Positions 15,971 through 23,751 of a DNA stretch of 64,000 bases are shown here, piece by piece. The first letter of the stretch is position 1; every line of letters starts with the position of its first letter. Below the pieces are notes generated by a model that saw nothing but the letters and a program-made list of their open reading frames with translations, did no database searches and was not told the DNA's origin. Origin of the DNA: Streptomyces rubellomurinus (GTDB taxonomy: Bacteria; Actinomycetota; Actinomycetes; Streptomycetales; Streptomycetaceae); assembly GCF_000961885.1 (NCBI RefSeq), contig NZ_JZKH01000025.1, positions 27,855 through 91,854 of the forward strand, given 5' to 3'. The position numbers were made by a program, and so were the translations under genes.

Positions 15971-18364
15971 TCAGAACGCCAGGGGGAAGGAGCGGGGGCT
16001 GGTGCCGGTGGCCCGCGCGTAGGCGTTGGCGACGGCGGCGCAGGCGGCCGCCACCCCCAACTCGCCCGCGCCGCCGGGCGGTCCGCTCGGCGGCAGCAGG
16101 TGGATCTCCACCGCGGGCGGGGTGTCCCGCTGCCGGGCGTACCGGAAGTCGGCGTAACTTCCCTCCCGTACCGCGCCGTTGTCGATGTGGTTGCCGGCCC
16201 GAAGGATCACCGAGATGCCGTCGACCAGGGTGCCGGTCAGCTGGGCTTCGAGGCCTCGGGGGTCGATCGCCCGGCCGACGTCGACGGCGCACACCGCCCG
16301 GGTCACCCGGGGGTCGGCCCGGTCGGTGGCGTCGAGTTCGACGAGGTAGGCGACCCGGCCGCCGTTCTCCTCGTGGTAGCCGACGCCCTGGGCCTGTCCG
16401 GGGGGCATCGGCCGCCCCCAGTTCCCCTTCTGGGCGACGGTGTCGAGGACGGCCCGGCCGAGCGTGCCGCGCAGCCGGGCGCGGCGGAAGGCGACCTCGT
16501 CCTGGCCCGTCCGGCGGGCGAGCTCGTCCATCATGATCTCGTCGGCGACCCGGACGGTGCCGGAGTAGACGGAGCGCCAGCTGCCGGTGGGCATGTCGAG
16601 CGCCACCTCGGCGAGCAGCTGGGTGGGGACGCCGACGTCGTACGGGTTCTTCTCGGTGAGCAGGAAGAAGCCCTGGGCGAGGCTGAGCCCGGCGAGCGAG
16701 AGGTCGAACCCGGCTCCGGTCAGGGCCTCGCCGAGGCCGTGCCCCAGGTCGGTGCGGACGGTGGCGGCGCGGTGCTCCCAGCTGAGGACCTGGCCGAGCG
16801 GGCCGTAGGTGGCCCGGACGCGGTGGTGGCTGGCGGGGCGCATCCGGCCGTGCCGCATGTCGTCCTCGCGGGTCCACATCAGCTTGACCGGGCGGCCGGC
16901 GGCCCGGGAGACCTGGGCGGCCTCCAGCGCGGCGTCGAAGAACAGCCGGCGGCCGAACGAGCCGCCGCCGCGCACCACGTGGACGGTCACCGCGCCCTGC
17001 GGCAGGCCGAGTTCGGCGGCGATCGCCTGCTGGGCGACGATCGGCGCCTGCGCGGCGAACCACACGTCGGCGCGGCCGGGCCGGACGTCGGCGACCGCCG
17101 TCAGCACCTCCATCGGGGCGTGGTTGACGAAGGCGAAGTCGAACTCGCCGTCCAGGTACGGGGTGAGCAGCGGCGGCAGCAGGAACGGCGGGTGGGCGTC
17201 GCGGAGCCGGGCGCGGATGTCGGCGCCGGACAGGTGCGCGACCGGGCCGGGGTGCCAGGTGGTGCGCAGGGCGTTCCGGGCCTTGAGCGCCTGGTCGAAG
17301 GTCTCGGCGAGGACGGCGACGCCGCTCGGGATCCGCACCACGCCCAGCACCCCGGGCATGGCGCGGGCGGCGGAGGCGTCGAGGCTCGCGAGGGTGCCGT
17401 TGATGGTGGTGGGGCGGGCGACGACGGTGGGCACGGCACCGGGGATCCGGAGGTCCCCGGTGTACGCGGCGCGGCCGGTGACGATGTCGCGGGCGTCGAT
17501 CCGGCCGGTCGGCGTGCCGACGACGCGCAGCCGGTCGGGGGGCTTGGGGGTGGCGGGCACGGCCGGCACGGCCACGGCGGCCGCCGCCGCGGCGAGTCGG
17601 CCGAAGCCGACCCGCCGGCCGTCCGGGGCGAGGACGGCGGAGTCGGCGGTGCGCAGGGTGCCGGCGGGGAGGTTCCAGTGCTGGGCGGCGGCGGTGACCA
17701 GCCGGGCACGGGCGGCGGCGGCCGCGGCGCGCACCGGCTCGTACAGCGAGCGCACCGAGGTGGAGCCGCCGGTCAGTTGGTTGAACAGCAGCTCGGGGCG
17801 GCCGTCCGAGAGCGGCACGTCCACGTCGGTGAGCCGGGCGTCCAGCTCCTCGGCGACCAGCATGGCCATCGCGGTGGTGAGGCCCTGGCCGACCTCCAGC
17901 CGGGGCAGGGTCAGCACGGCCCGTCCGGCGGCGGTGACTTCGAGCACCAGCAGGTGGGCGGTGGGCAGGCAGGCCAGGGTGATGGCGTCGCCGAGGTCGA
18001 CGACGTCGGGGATGCCGGGCAGGCCGAGCAGTTGCGGGGGCGCGGTGGCGGCGGCCGCGGTGCGGGCGGCGGTGTTCCGGACGGCGGCGGGTGCGCTCGC
18101 GGGCGCGGCGGCGTCGAGGCCGATCCGGGCGGCGACGGTGAGGGTCGGCGCGGCCAGCAGGTAGGTGAGGAAGCGGCGGCGGCCGGTCGTGGGGGCCTCG
18201 CCCGGCCGGCCGCCCTCGTCCGAGGGGGCGATGTCCGAGGGGGCGATGGAGGTGCAGATGGGAGGGGCCCTTCGCGCGGGTGGCGGCGCCGGCTCGGGCG
18301 GGCGCGCGGGCGGGTGTGCGGGCGGCGCCGGCCCCGGTGCCGGATCGCGAACGCCGTCGAGCAT
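15971..18364 (-). CDS. Molybdopterin-binding large subunit (isoquinoline 1-oxidoreductase beta type), Tat-exported
   Basis: 797-residue catalytic subunit of a molybdenum hydroxylase acting on N-heterocycles or aldehydes. A long Pro-rich N-terminus precedes the twin-Arg signal TGRRRFLTYLLAAPTLTV (about residues 60-80), so the complex is probably exported folded via Tat. Family signatures: 'RGGGSFGRRLFFDAA', 'GYHEENGGRVAYLVE' and 'GGAGELGVAAACAAVANA', the last carrying the catalytic Glu. The first ATG at 18364 lacks a ribosome site, so translation may begin further in. A 15-bp duplication (TCCGAGGGGGCGATG) at about 18218-18247 encodes the repeated Ile-Ala-Pro-Ser-Asp just before the signal. The 456-nt divergent region separates it from an MFS gene. 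Confidence 0.92.
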   Translation of the reverse strand: MLDGVRDPAPGPAPPAHPPARPPEPAPPPARRAPPICTSIAPSDIAPSDEGGRPGEAPTTGRRRFLTYLLAAPTLTVAARIGLDAAAPASAPAAVRNTAARTAAAATAPPQLLGLPGIPDVVDLGDAITLACLPTAHLLVLEVTAAGRAVLTLPRLEVGQGLTTAMAMLVAEELDARLTDVDVPLSDGRPELLFNQLTGGSTSVRSLYEPVRAAAAAARARLVTAAAQHWNLPAGTLRTADSAVLAPDGRRVGFGRLAAAAAAVAVPAVPATPKPPDRLRVVGTPTGRIDARDIVTGRAAYTGDLRIPGAVPTVVARPTTINGTLASLDASAARAMPGVLGVVRIPSGVAVLAETFDQALKARNALRTTWHPGPVAHLSGADIRARLRDAHPPFLLPPLLTPYLDGEFDFAFVNHAPMEVLTAVADVRPGRADVWFAAQAPIVAQQAIAAELGLPQGAVTVHVVRGGGSFGRRLFFDAALEAAQVSRAAGRPVKLMWTREDDMRHGRMRPASHHRVRATYGPLGQVLSWEHRAATVRTDLGHGLGEALTGAGFDLSLAGLSLAQGFFLLTEKNPYDVGVPTQLLAEVALDMPTGSWRSVYSGTVRVADEIMMDELARRTGQDEVAFRRARLRGTLGRAVLDTVAQKGNWGRPMPPGQAQGVGYHEENGGRVAYLVELDATDRADPRVTRAVCAVDVGRAIDPRGLEAQLTGTLVDGISVILRAGNHIDNGAVREGSYADFRYARQRDTPPAVEIHLLPPSGPPGGAGELGVAAACAAVANAYARATGTSPRSFPLAF

Positions 18365-18820
18365 AGGGCACTACTGACGGGTCACCACGGGCTCCGGCGG
18401 CCCTCCGCAAGGGGCGCGGACGGGTGCCTCGCACGCCCCCGGCGGACGGTTCGGGGCGGGTACGGACGGCACGTCCGGGGCGCGGGCACGGCCGCGGAAA
18501 GCCGGGGCCGCCGCGGCCGGTGCCGGGCGGCGGCGCCCGGCCCGGCCAACCCGGCGCCGTCGCACGGGAGTTCACCACTCGCCAGGTGGTGCGGCGGACG
18601 ACCCGCAAGTGGACCAGGAAAATCCAAGATCACTGGACCTGTCGCGCGGTCCATTCGGGCCCTAGGGTGGGTCCGACGTCGTTGGGGGCCGACGCGAACG
18701 GTTGCGCACGCCCGGCCCGCGCGCCGCCCGCCCGTCCGCCCGCTCACCCGACCGCTCGCCCGTTTGCCGATCCGCCCGGCGCCTCCCGTCCGGCCGGAGA
18801 AGCCGGAGAACAGGAACGAA
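18365..18820. promoter_or_regulatory. Divergent intergenic region between Mo-hydroxylase and MFS genes
   Basis: No gene is supported here. TGGACC occurs at 18610-18615 and 18634-18639 and inverted (GGTCCA) at 18648-18653, giving TGGACC-N8-GGTCCA, a likely operator. TAGGGT at 18663-18668 is a plausible -10 box for the rightward MFS gene, which places the inverted repeat over its -35/spacer. The less GC-rich tract (AGGAAAATCCAAGATCACT) just upstream is consistent with a promoter zone. The leader would then be about 145 nt. Confidence 0.45.
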
Positions 18821-20077
18821 GTGCCGAACCACAGCACCGCCCGGTTCACCCTGCTGCCGCCCGCCGGACCCCAGCGCACGCTCGCCGCCGCCCAGTTGGC
18901 GAGCGCGGTGGGCGACGGCGCCTACTACACCTGCTCCGCGCTCTACTTCACCCGCGTCGTCGGCATGTCGGCCACCGCCCTCGGCGCCGGCCTCGCAGTC
19001 GGCTGGGCGATCGGCTCGGTCGCGGGCGTCCCGCTCGGCCACCTCGCCGACCGCCGGGGCCCGCGCCGCACGGCCGTGGCGCTCGCGCTCGGCGCGGCCG
19101 CCGTGGTCGGCGCGTTCCTGGTGATCCGCTCCTTCCTGCCGTTCCTGCTCGCCATCTGCCTGTACGCCACCGCGCAGTCCGGGCTCGGCGCCGCCCGGCA
19201 GGCGCTGGTCGCCGGCCTGGTGCCGCGCGCCGAACGCACCGGGCTGCTCGCCCACCTCCAGTCCACCCTCAACGGCGGCCTGGCGGTCGGCGCCGCCATC
19301 GGCGGCATCGCCCTCACCATCGGCACCCGGACCGCCTACCTCGGCGCCTTCGTCCTCACCGTCCTCGGCCTCCTGGCCGGTGCGCTGCTGCTCCGCCGAC
19401 TGCCCGAAGTCCCGCCCGCGCAAGCGGAGTCGGGCCCGGGCGCCGGCCCGCGGCTGGCCGTGCTGCGCGACCGCCGCTACGCCGCCGTCACCGCCGTCAA
19501 CACCGTGCTGCTGCTGCGGATGCCGCTGCTCAGCCTCATCTTCCCGCTGTGGATCGCCCAGCGCGCCCCCGGGCTCGGCTGGCTCGGCTCGGCGCTGTTC
19601 GTGCTCAACACCGTGGCCGTGCTGCTCTTCCAGGTCCGCGCGGCGAGCGACGTCACCGGGCTGGACTCGGCGGTGCGGGCCGTCCGCTCGGCCGGCGTGC
19701 TGCTGCTCCTGTCCTGCGTGGTCTGCGGACTGTCCGCCCTGGACGTCCCGGTGTGGGCGATCGGCGCCCTGCTGGTCGCCGGGGCCTCGCTGCAGGTGGT
19801 CGGCGAGATGCGGCAGTCGGCCGGCTCCTGGCAGCTCGGCTTCGACCTCGCACCGCCGGAGCGCATCGGCCAGTACCAGGGCTTCTTCAACACCGGCGTC
19901 GCCGTCGCCCGCACCCTCGGACCGCTGCTCCTCACCACCCTGCTGCTCGACGGCGGCCTCGCCGGCTGGCTGGCCTTCGGCGGCGTCTTCCTCGCCGCCG
20001 GCTACGCGATGGGCCCGATCGCCCGCTGGGCGGCCCGCGACCGCGACACCGTGGCGGTCGCCCCGGCCGGGGTGTAG
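18821..20077 (+). CDS. Major facilitator superfamily (MFS) transporter
   Basis: 418-residue twelve-helix transporter. The conserved loop 2-3 motif is seen as 'GHLADRRGPRRTAVALALG', and helices are regular to the end ('GWLAFGGVFLAAGYAMGPIARWA'). GTG at 18821 is chosen because AGGA lies 6-9 nt before it and the protein then starts just ahead of 'PAGPQRTLAAAQLASAVGDGAYYTCSALYF', typical of this MFS branch. Substrate unknown; many such proteins are drug or sugar exporters. The TGGACC/GGTCCA element upstream suggests repression by an unlinked regulator. Confidence 0.9.
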   Translation: MPNHSTARFTLLPPAGPQRTLAAAQLASAVGDGAYYTCSALYFTRVVGMSATALGAGLAVGWAIGSVAGVPLGHLADRRGPRRTAVALALGAAAVVGAFLVIRSFLPFLLAICLYATAQSGLGAARQALVAGLVPRAERTGLLAHLQSTLNGGLAVGAAIGGIALTIGTRTAYLGAFVLTVLGLLAGALLLRRLPEVPPAQAESGPGAGPRLAVLRDRRYAAVTAVNTVLLLRMPLLSLIFPLWIAQRAPGLGWLGSALFVLNTVAVLLFQVRAASDVTGLDSAVRAVRSAGVLLLLSCVVCGLSALDVPVWAIGALLVAGASLQVVGEMRQSAGSWQLGFDLAPPERIGQYQGFFNTGVAVARTLGPLLLTTLLLDGGLAGWLAFGGVFLAAGYAMGPIARWAARDRDTVAVAPAGV

Positions 20078-20143
20078 CGCGGAGTCGACCCGGCCGGCCG
20101 CAGAGGTTCGGGCTCGCGGGACGATCGCACGCGCAGCGGCTGG

Positions 20144-20155
20144 TATGACTGGGGG
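20144..20155 (+). promoter_or_regulatory. -10 box of a leaderless NTF2-like gene
   Basis: TATGAC at 20144-20149 ends exactly 6 nt before the ATG at 20156, so transcription should begin at the start codon. The GGGGG touching the ATG is too close to act as a ribosome site. Confidence 0.45.
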
Positions 20156-20533
20156 ATGCAGGAAGAGACGGCACGCACCGCGATCGACACATTCATCTCC
20201 GCGTTCAACGCCTCGGACGACAGCTATGTGACTGCCCTGCTCGCCCAGGCCCTGACCTCGGACGTGGTCTTCTGGGGGCCGTTGGGCCGCAGCGAGGGAA
20301 TCGCGGCGGTCGAACGGTTCGTGCTGGACATCCGGCACCACCCGGCGGGGACCGGCACGATGGCGCGCTGTTCGGCGGTGGACATGCCCGACGAGTGGGC
20401 CCGGTACCGGTGGGCCTTCACCACGCCGGACGGCGGCCCCCGCCTGACGGGAACGGACGTCGTCCATCTGCGGCGGAACCTCATCGACCAGGTCATCGTC
20501 TTCGCGGGGGAGATCGAGCCGTCCGCCTCCTGA
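20156..20533 (+). CDS. NTF2-like / SnoaL-type cone-fold protein
   Basis: 125 residues of the NTF2-like superfamily: an N-terminal helix (TARTAIDTFISAFNASDDSYVTALL), then 'ALTSDVVFWGPLGRSEGIAAVERFVLDIR' and four beta strands ending 'VVHLRRNLIDQVIVFAGEI'. The fold has a pocket that serves as isomerase, cyclase or binding site in different members. No catalytic Asp/His pair was confidently identified. Single gene between an MFS and a DsbA-like gene; function unknown. The promoter pattern suggests a leaderless mRNA. Confidence 0.75.
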   Translation: MQEETARTAIDTFISAFNASDDSYVTALLAQALTSDVVFWGPLGRSEGIAAVERFVLDIRHHPAGTGTMARCSAVDMPDEWARYRWAFTTPDGGPRLTGTDVVHLRRNLIDQVIVFAGEIEPSAS

Positions 20534-20564
20534 GCCGTGCGGGGCCGGCACCGGGCCGCCCGCA

Positions 20565-20590
20565 CCTGAACATTTCAGGACGAGAAATAT
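20565..20590. promoter_or_regulatory. Palindromic, A/T-containing element upstream of the DsbA-like gene
   Basis: CCTGAA-CAT-TTCAGG is a perfect 6-bp inverted repeat (20565-20579), followed at once by GAAATATTC (GAA-N3-TTC). A/T runs are rare in this DNA, so the two nested symmetric motifs probably form an operator or promoter for the gene starting at 20662. Confidence 0.45.
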
Positions 20591-20661
20591 TCAGCCCGTC
20601 GAGCGTGTTGTGCCCCGAGCCGGCGCGGGAGGTCCGCGCGGGACGGAAGGAGTGCGGCGCC

Positions 20662-21384
20662 GTGCGTGTCGAAGTGTGGAGTGACATCAACTGCCCGTGG
20701 TGCTACATCGGCAAGGCGCGGTTCGAGCGGGCGCTGGAGCGCTTCCCGCACCGGGGCGAGGTGGAGGTCGTCCACCGCTCCTTCGAGCTGGACCCGCGCG
20801 CGCCGCACGAGGCCCGGCCGGTCATCCCGCTGCTCGCCGCCAAGTACGGCATGAGCCTGGAGCAGGCCGAGGCCACGGAGGCGCGGATCGCCGAGAACGC
20901 GCGCGGGGAGGGCCTGCCGTACGCGGGCGGGCGCGACGCCGCGAACTCCTTCGACATGCACCGCCTGCTGCACTTCGCGAAGGAGCACGGCCGGCAGGGC
21001 GAGCTGCTGGACGCGCTGTACCGGGCCAACTTCGCCGAGGAGCGTTCGGCGTTCGAGCCGGGGCGGCTGGTCGAACTGGCCGTCGAGGCGGGGCTGGACG
21101 GCGAGGCGGCGGCCGCCGTGCTGGCCGACCCGCAGGCGTACGCGGACGCCGTGCGCGAGGACGAGGCGACCGCGAGCGCGATGGGTGCGACCGGCGTGCC
21201 GTTCTTCGTCCTCGACCGGCGCCTCGGCGTCTCCGGCGCGCAGCCCGCGGAGACGTTCGCCCGGGCGCTGGAGCAGGCCTGGGAGACCCGGGTGCCGGTG
21301 CCGCTGACCCTGGTCGGAGAGGGCGCGGGCGGTACGGACGGCGCGGCCTGCGGCCCGGACGGCTGCGAGCTGCCGCAGCGCTGA
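20662..21384 (+). CDS. DsbA-family oxidoreductase (FrnE-like)
   Basis: 240-residue cytoplasmic thioredoxin-fold protein with the FrnE/2-hydroxychromene-isomerase arrangement. The active site is CPWC in 'VWSDINCPWCYIGKARF' (residues 10-13 region), with a helical insertion in the middle and the cis-Pro loop 'GATGVPFFVLDRRLGVSGAQ'. The tail carries CGPDGCEL, a second Cys pair seen in streptomycete homologues. No signal peptide, so it acts inside the cell, possibly in disulfide repair under oxidative stress. GTG at 20662 is preceded by GGAAGGAG. Confidence 0.93.
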   Translation: MRVEVWSDINCPWCYIGKARFERALERFPHRGEVEVVHRSFELDPRAPHEARPVIPLLAAKYGMSLEQAEATEARIAENARGEGLPYAGGRDAANSFDMHRLLHFAKEHGRQGELLDALYRANFAEERSAFEPGRLVELAVEAGLDGEAAAAVLADPQAYADAVREDEATASAMGATGVPFFVLDRRLGVSGAQPAETFARALEQAWETRVPVPLTLVGEGAGGTDGAACGPDGCELPQR

Positions 21385-21465
21385 CGCCCACGCGGACGGG
21401 CGGGGCCCCGGGCCGCGCCGGAAACCCGGTGGCCCGGGCCACCCGCCCGCTGGCATGCTGGCCGG

Positions 21466-22197
21466 GTGGACCGACCCCAGATCCGGCTCGAATTCGCCCC
21501 CGAGCTGCACCTCTTCGTCTCCGCGCCCCGGCGGGCCGGGCGCTCCGAGCTGCGCACCGACGGCACCTCCACGCTCGGTCACGTCGTGGAGTCGCTGGGC
21601 GTGCCGCTGACCGAGGTCGGCGCGCTGCTGGTGGACGGCCGGCCGGTGCCCGACGCGCACGTCCCGGCGGACGGTGAGGAGATCACGGTCGCGGCCGTCG
21701 CCCGGCCGCAACCCGTGGGCGCGGCACCGCGGTTCCTGCTCGACGTCCACCTCGGCACCCTCGCCCGCCGGCTGCGCCTGCTCGGCATCGACGCCGCCTA
21801 CGAGAACCCGGACATCGGCGACGCCGCGCTCGCCGCCCGCTCCGCCGCCGAGCGGCGCGTCATGCTCTCCCGCGACCGCGGCCTGCTGCGCCGCCGCGAA
21901 CTGTTCGCCGGCGCGTACGTCTACAGCCACCGCCCCGCCGAGCAACTGCGCGACGTGCTCTCCCGGTTCGCGCCCCCGCTCGTGCCGTGGAGCCGCTGCA
22001 CCACCTGCAACGGCACGCTGAGCGCCGTCGCCAAGACCACCGTGCGCGAGCAGCTGCACGACGGCACCGAGCGCTCCTACGACGCCTTCGCCCAGTGCGG
22101 CGACTGCGGGCAGGCCTACTGGCGCGGCGCCCACCACGCCCGACTGGAGGCGATCGTCACCGACGCCGTACGCGAATTCGGCGGCGCCCCGAGGTAG
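21466..22197 (+). CDS. Mut7-C RNase-domain protein with N-terminal ubiquitin-like domain
   Basis: 243 residues. Residues 1-80 form the 'Mut7-C ubiquitin' domain (MoaD/ThiS-like beta-grasp: 'STLGHVVESLGVPLTEVGALLVDG'). The Mut7-C domain follows: 'RFLLDVHLGTLARRLRLLGIDAAYENPDIGDAALAARSAAERRVMLSRDRGLLRRR' has the PIN-like acidic residues. A zinc ribbon has CTTC and CGDC. The eukaryotic Mut7 is an RNase D-type exonuclease, but the bacterial domain is predicted to be a separate PIN-like RNase. Substrate unknown. CATGCT ends 6 nt before the GTG, so the mRNA may be leaderless. Confidence 0.9.
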   Translation: MDRPQIRLEFAPELHLFVSAPRRAGRSELRTDGTSTLGHVVESLGVPLTEVGALLVDGRPVPDAHVPADGEEITVAAVARPQPVGAAPRFLLDVHLGTLARRLRLLGIDAAYENPDIGDAALAARSAAERRVMLSRDRGLLRRRELFAGAYVYSHRPAEQLRDVLSRFAPPLVPWSRCTTCNGTLSAVAKTTVREQLHDGTERSYDAFAQCGDCGQAYWRGAHHARLEAIVTDAVREFGGAPR

Positions 22198-22290
22198 TCG
22201 GGGTCCGCCCGGGGCCGGGCGAGCCACCTGATCGGCCACGGCGGCCCCCGGCCCTCCTTCCCGGAGTTGCCGATCATCGGCTGGGCGGAT

Positions 22291-23106
22291 CTACGGCGCG
22301 TGGAGGGCGAGGTCCCAGGCGTGGGTGGTGTAGTGGCCCATCCGGGTGGGGTGGCGTTCGACCAGGGTGACCGTCAGCCCCTCGGCCGTTCGGTGCAGCG
22401 TGCCGGTGAACCGGTGGCCCTGGTCGGCGGGCAGGGGGAGGAGGTCGGCGAGCGCGGTGTCGTCCAGCTCGCGCCCGACCGCGCGCAGCACCCCCGCGTC
22501 CAGCACCAGCAGGGTGCCGTCCGGCAGAACGAGGGGAGCGGGGGCCTGCGGGTCGGTGAGCAGCGGGCCGCGCTCGATCCGGCCGCCGGGGAGCAGCCGG
22601 ACCACCCGGGACTCGGTGGGCAGCCGGCGGTCCGTCTCGACCACCCGCAGGCCGCTGCCGACGACGTAGTGGCCGAAGCTGCGCCAGGAGTCGACGAGGG
22701 TGCCGTCCCGGTCGTAGGCCCGGGTGTCGAAGGTGCCGTAGCCCTCCAGGCCGAGCGCGAAGCGCCCGCCGCCGAGGGCCGCCCCGCGCTCGCCGCGCAG
22801 TTCGGCGACGGTGGCGCCGTCCGCGAGGTCCAGCAGCAGGGCGGGGCCGAGGGTGCCCCAGGCGGTGTACCCGGCGGAGTCGGTGGTGACCAGGACCCGC
22901 CCGGAGGAGAGGTGCGCGGCGTTCGGCCGCCCGGGGCAGGGCACCCGCCAGCGGAGCCGGCCGGTGGTGTCGGTGCAGCTCAGCTCGCCGTCCCGGCCGT
23001 GCACCTGGATGCCGTCGCGCCGCGCCAGCGGCCCCTCCGGGCGGCCCTGCGGCCGCCCGCCGTCCGCGCGGTGGTGGTCCAGCACGGTGACCCGCCAGCT
23101 CCCCAT
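22291..23106 (-). CDS. Hypothetical beta-propeller-like protein
   Basis: 271-residue soluble protein without signal or membrane segment. It consists of short alternating strands with repeated elements such as 'GELSCTDTTGRLRWRVPCP', 'GRVLVTTDSAGY' and 'RVVRLLPGGRIERG', suggesting a WD/PQQ-like beta-propeller. No enzyme motif was recognised. Streptomyces genomes contain related proteins of similar length that remain uncharacterised. It is transcribed away from the pyrophosphatase gene, with about 110 nt between the starts. The ATG at 23106 is the only good start near the first propeller strand. Confidence 0.6.
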   Translation of the reverse strand: MGSWRVTVLDHHRADGGRPQGRPEGPLARRDGIQVHGRDGELSCTDTTGRLRWRVPCPGRPNAAHLSSGRVLVTTDSAGYTAWGTLGPALLLDLADGATVAELRGERGAALGGGRFALGLEGYGTFDTRAYDRDGTLVDSWRSFGHYVVGSGLRVVETDRRLPTESRVVRLLPGGRIERGPLLTDPQAPAPLVLPDGTLLVLDAGVLRAVGRELDDTALADLLPLPADQGHRFTGTLHRTAEGLTVTLVERHPTRMGHYTTHAWDLALHAP

Positions 23107-23214
23107 GGGCGGGGATGGTAGCGGACGGGATTGAACGCGGAGGGGTGCCGGGTGGCCCGGAACGGCGGACAATCTCCCCAGGAGCCGTCCCCGGGCGCCG
23201 AGGAGGAGGCCGCG

Positions 23215-23715
23215 GTGGAGTTCGAGGTGATGATCGAGATCCCGCAGGGGTCGCGGAACAAGTACGTGATGGACTTCTCGGCGGGCCGCATCCGGCTGGA
23301 CCGCACCCTGTTCACGGCCACCGCCTACCCGGCCGACTACGGCTACGTCGTGGGCACCCTCGGCGGTGACGGCGAGCCGCTGGACGCCCTGGTGCTGGGC
23401 GGGGAGCCGGCCGTCCCGGGCTGCGTGCGGACCTGCCGGGCGGTCGGCGTGTGGGTGATGCGCGACGAGCGCGGCCCGGACCACAAGGTGCTGTGCGTGC
23501 CGGCCCGCGACCCGCGCTACCGGGACCTGCGGGACGTCGGGGACCTGCGCGAGTTCGACCTGCTGGAGATCACCCACTTCTTCCAGGTCTACAAGGACCT
23601 TGAGCGCGGCAAGTCGGTCGAGGGCTCGCACTGGGCGGACCGGGACGCCGCGTACGCGGAGATCGCGGCGTCCCGGGCCCGCGCGGTCGGCACCCGCTTC
23701 GCCGACCCGGCGTAG
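23215..23715 (+). CDS. Divergent family I inorganic pyrophosphatase
   Basis: 166-residue family I (soluble) pyrophosphatase, which hydrolyses PPi with Mg2+. 'VEFEVMIEIPQGSRNKY' and 'RTLFTATAYPADYGYV' are clear, as is the metal-binding 'MRDERGPDHKV'. Compared with the family, two active-site positions differ. The usual KYEVD is KYVMD, so the Glu equivalent to E. coli Glu31 is Val. The DGDPLD metal loop is DGEPLD, so Asp67 is Glu. It may be slower, have altered metal use, or be a second copy beside a canonical enzyme elsewhere. GTG at 23215 has AGGAGGA 7 nt upstream. Confidence 0.88.
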   Translation: MEFEVMIEIPQGSRNKYVMDFSAGRIRLDRTLFTATAYPADYGYVVGTLGGDGEPLDALVLGGEPAVPGCVRTCRAVGVWVMRDERGPDHKVLCVPARDPRYRDLRDVGDLREFDLLEITHFFQVYKDLERGKSVEGSHWADRDAAYAEIAASRARAVGTRFADPA

Positions 23716-23751
23716 CGGGAGCCGGAGCAGCGGGATCCGGGGCAGGGCGGC

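Noticed and set aside
15968..18820. Rightward open frame running through the Mo-hydroxylase genes into the MFS gene
   Set aside because: The part before 18821 is a shadow of the leftward molybdenum hydroxylase genes; the MFS fold and ribosome site begin at the GTG 18821.
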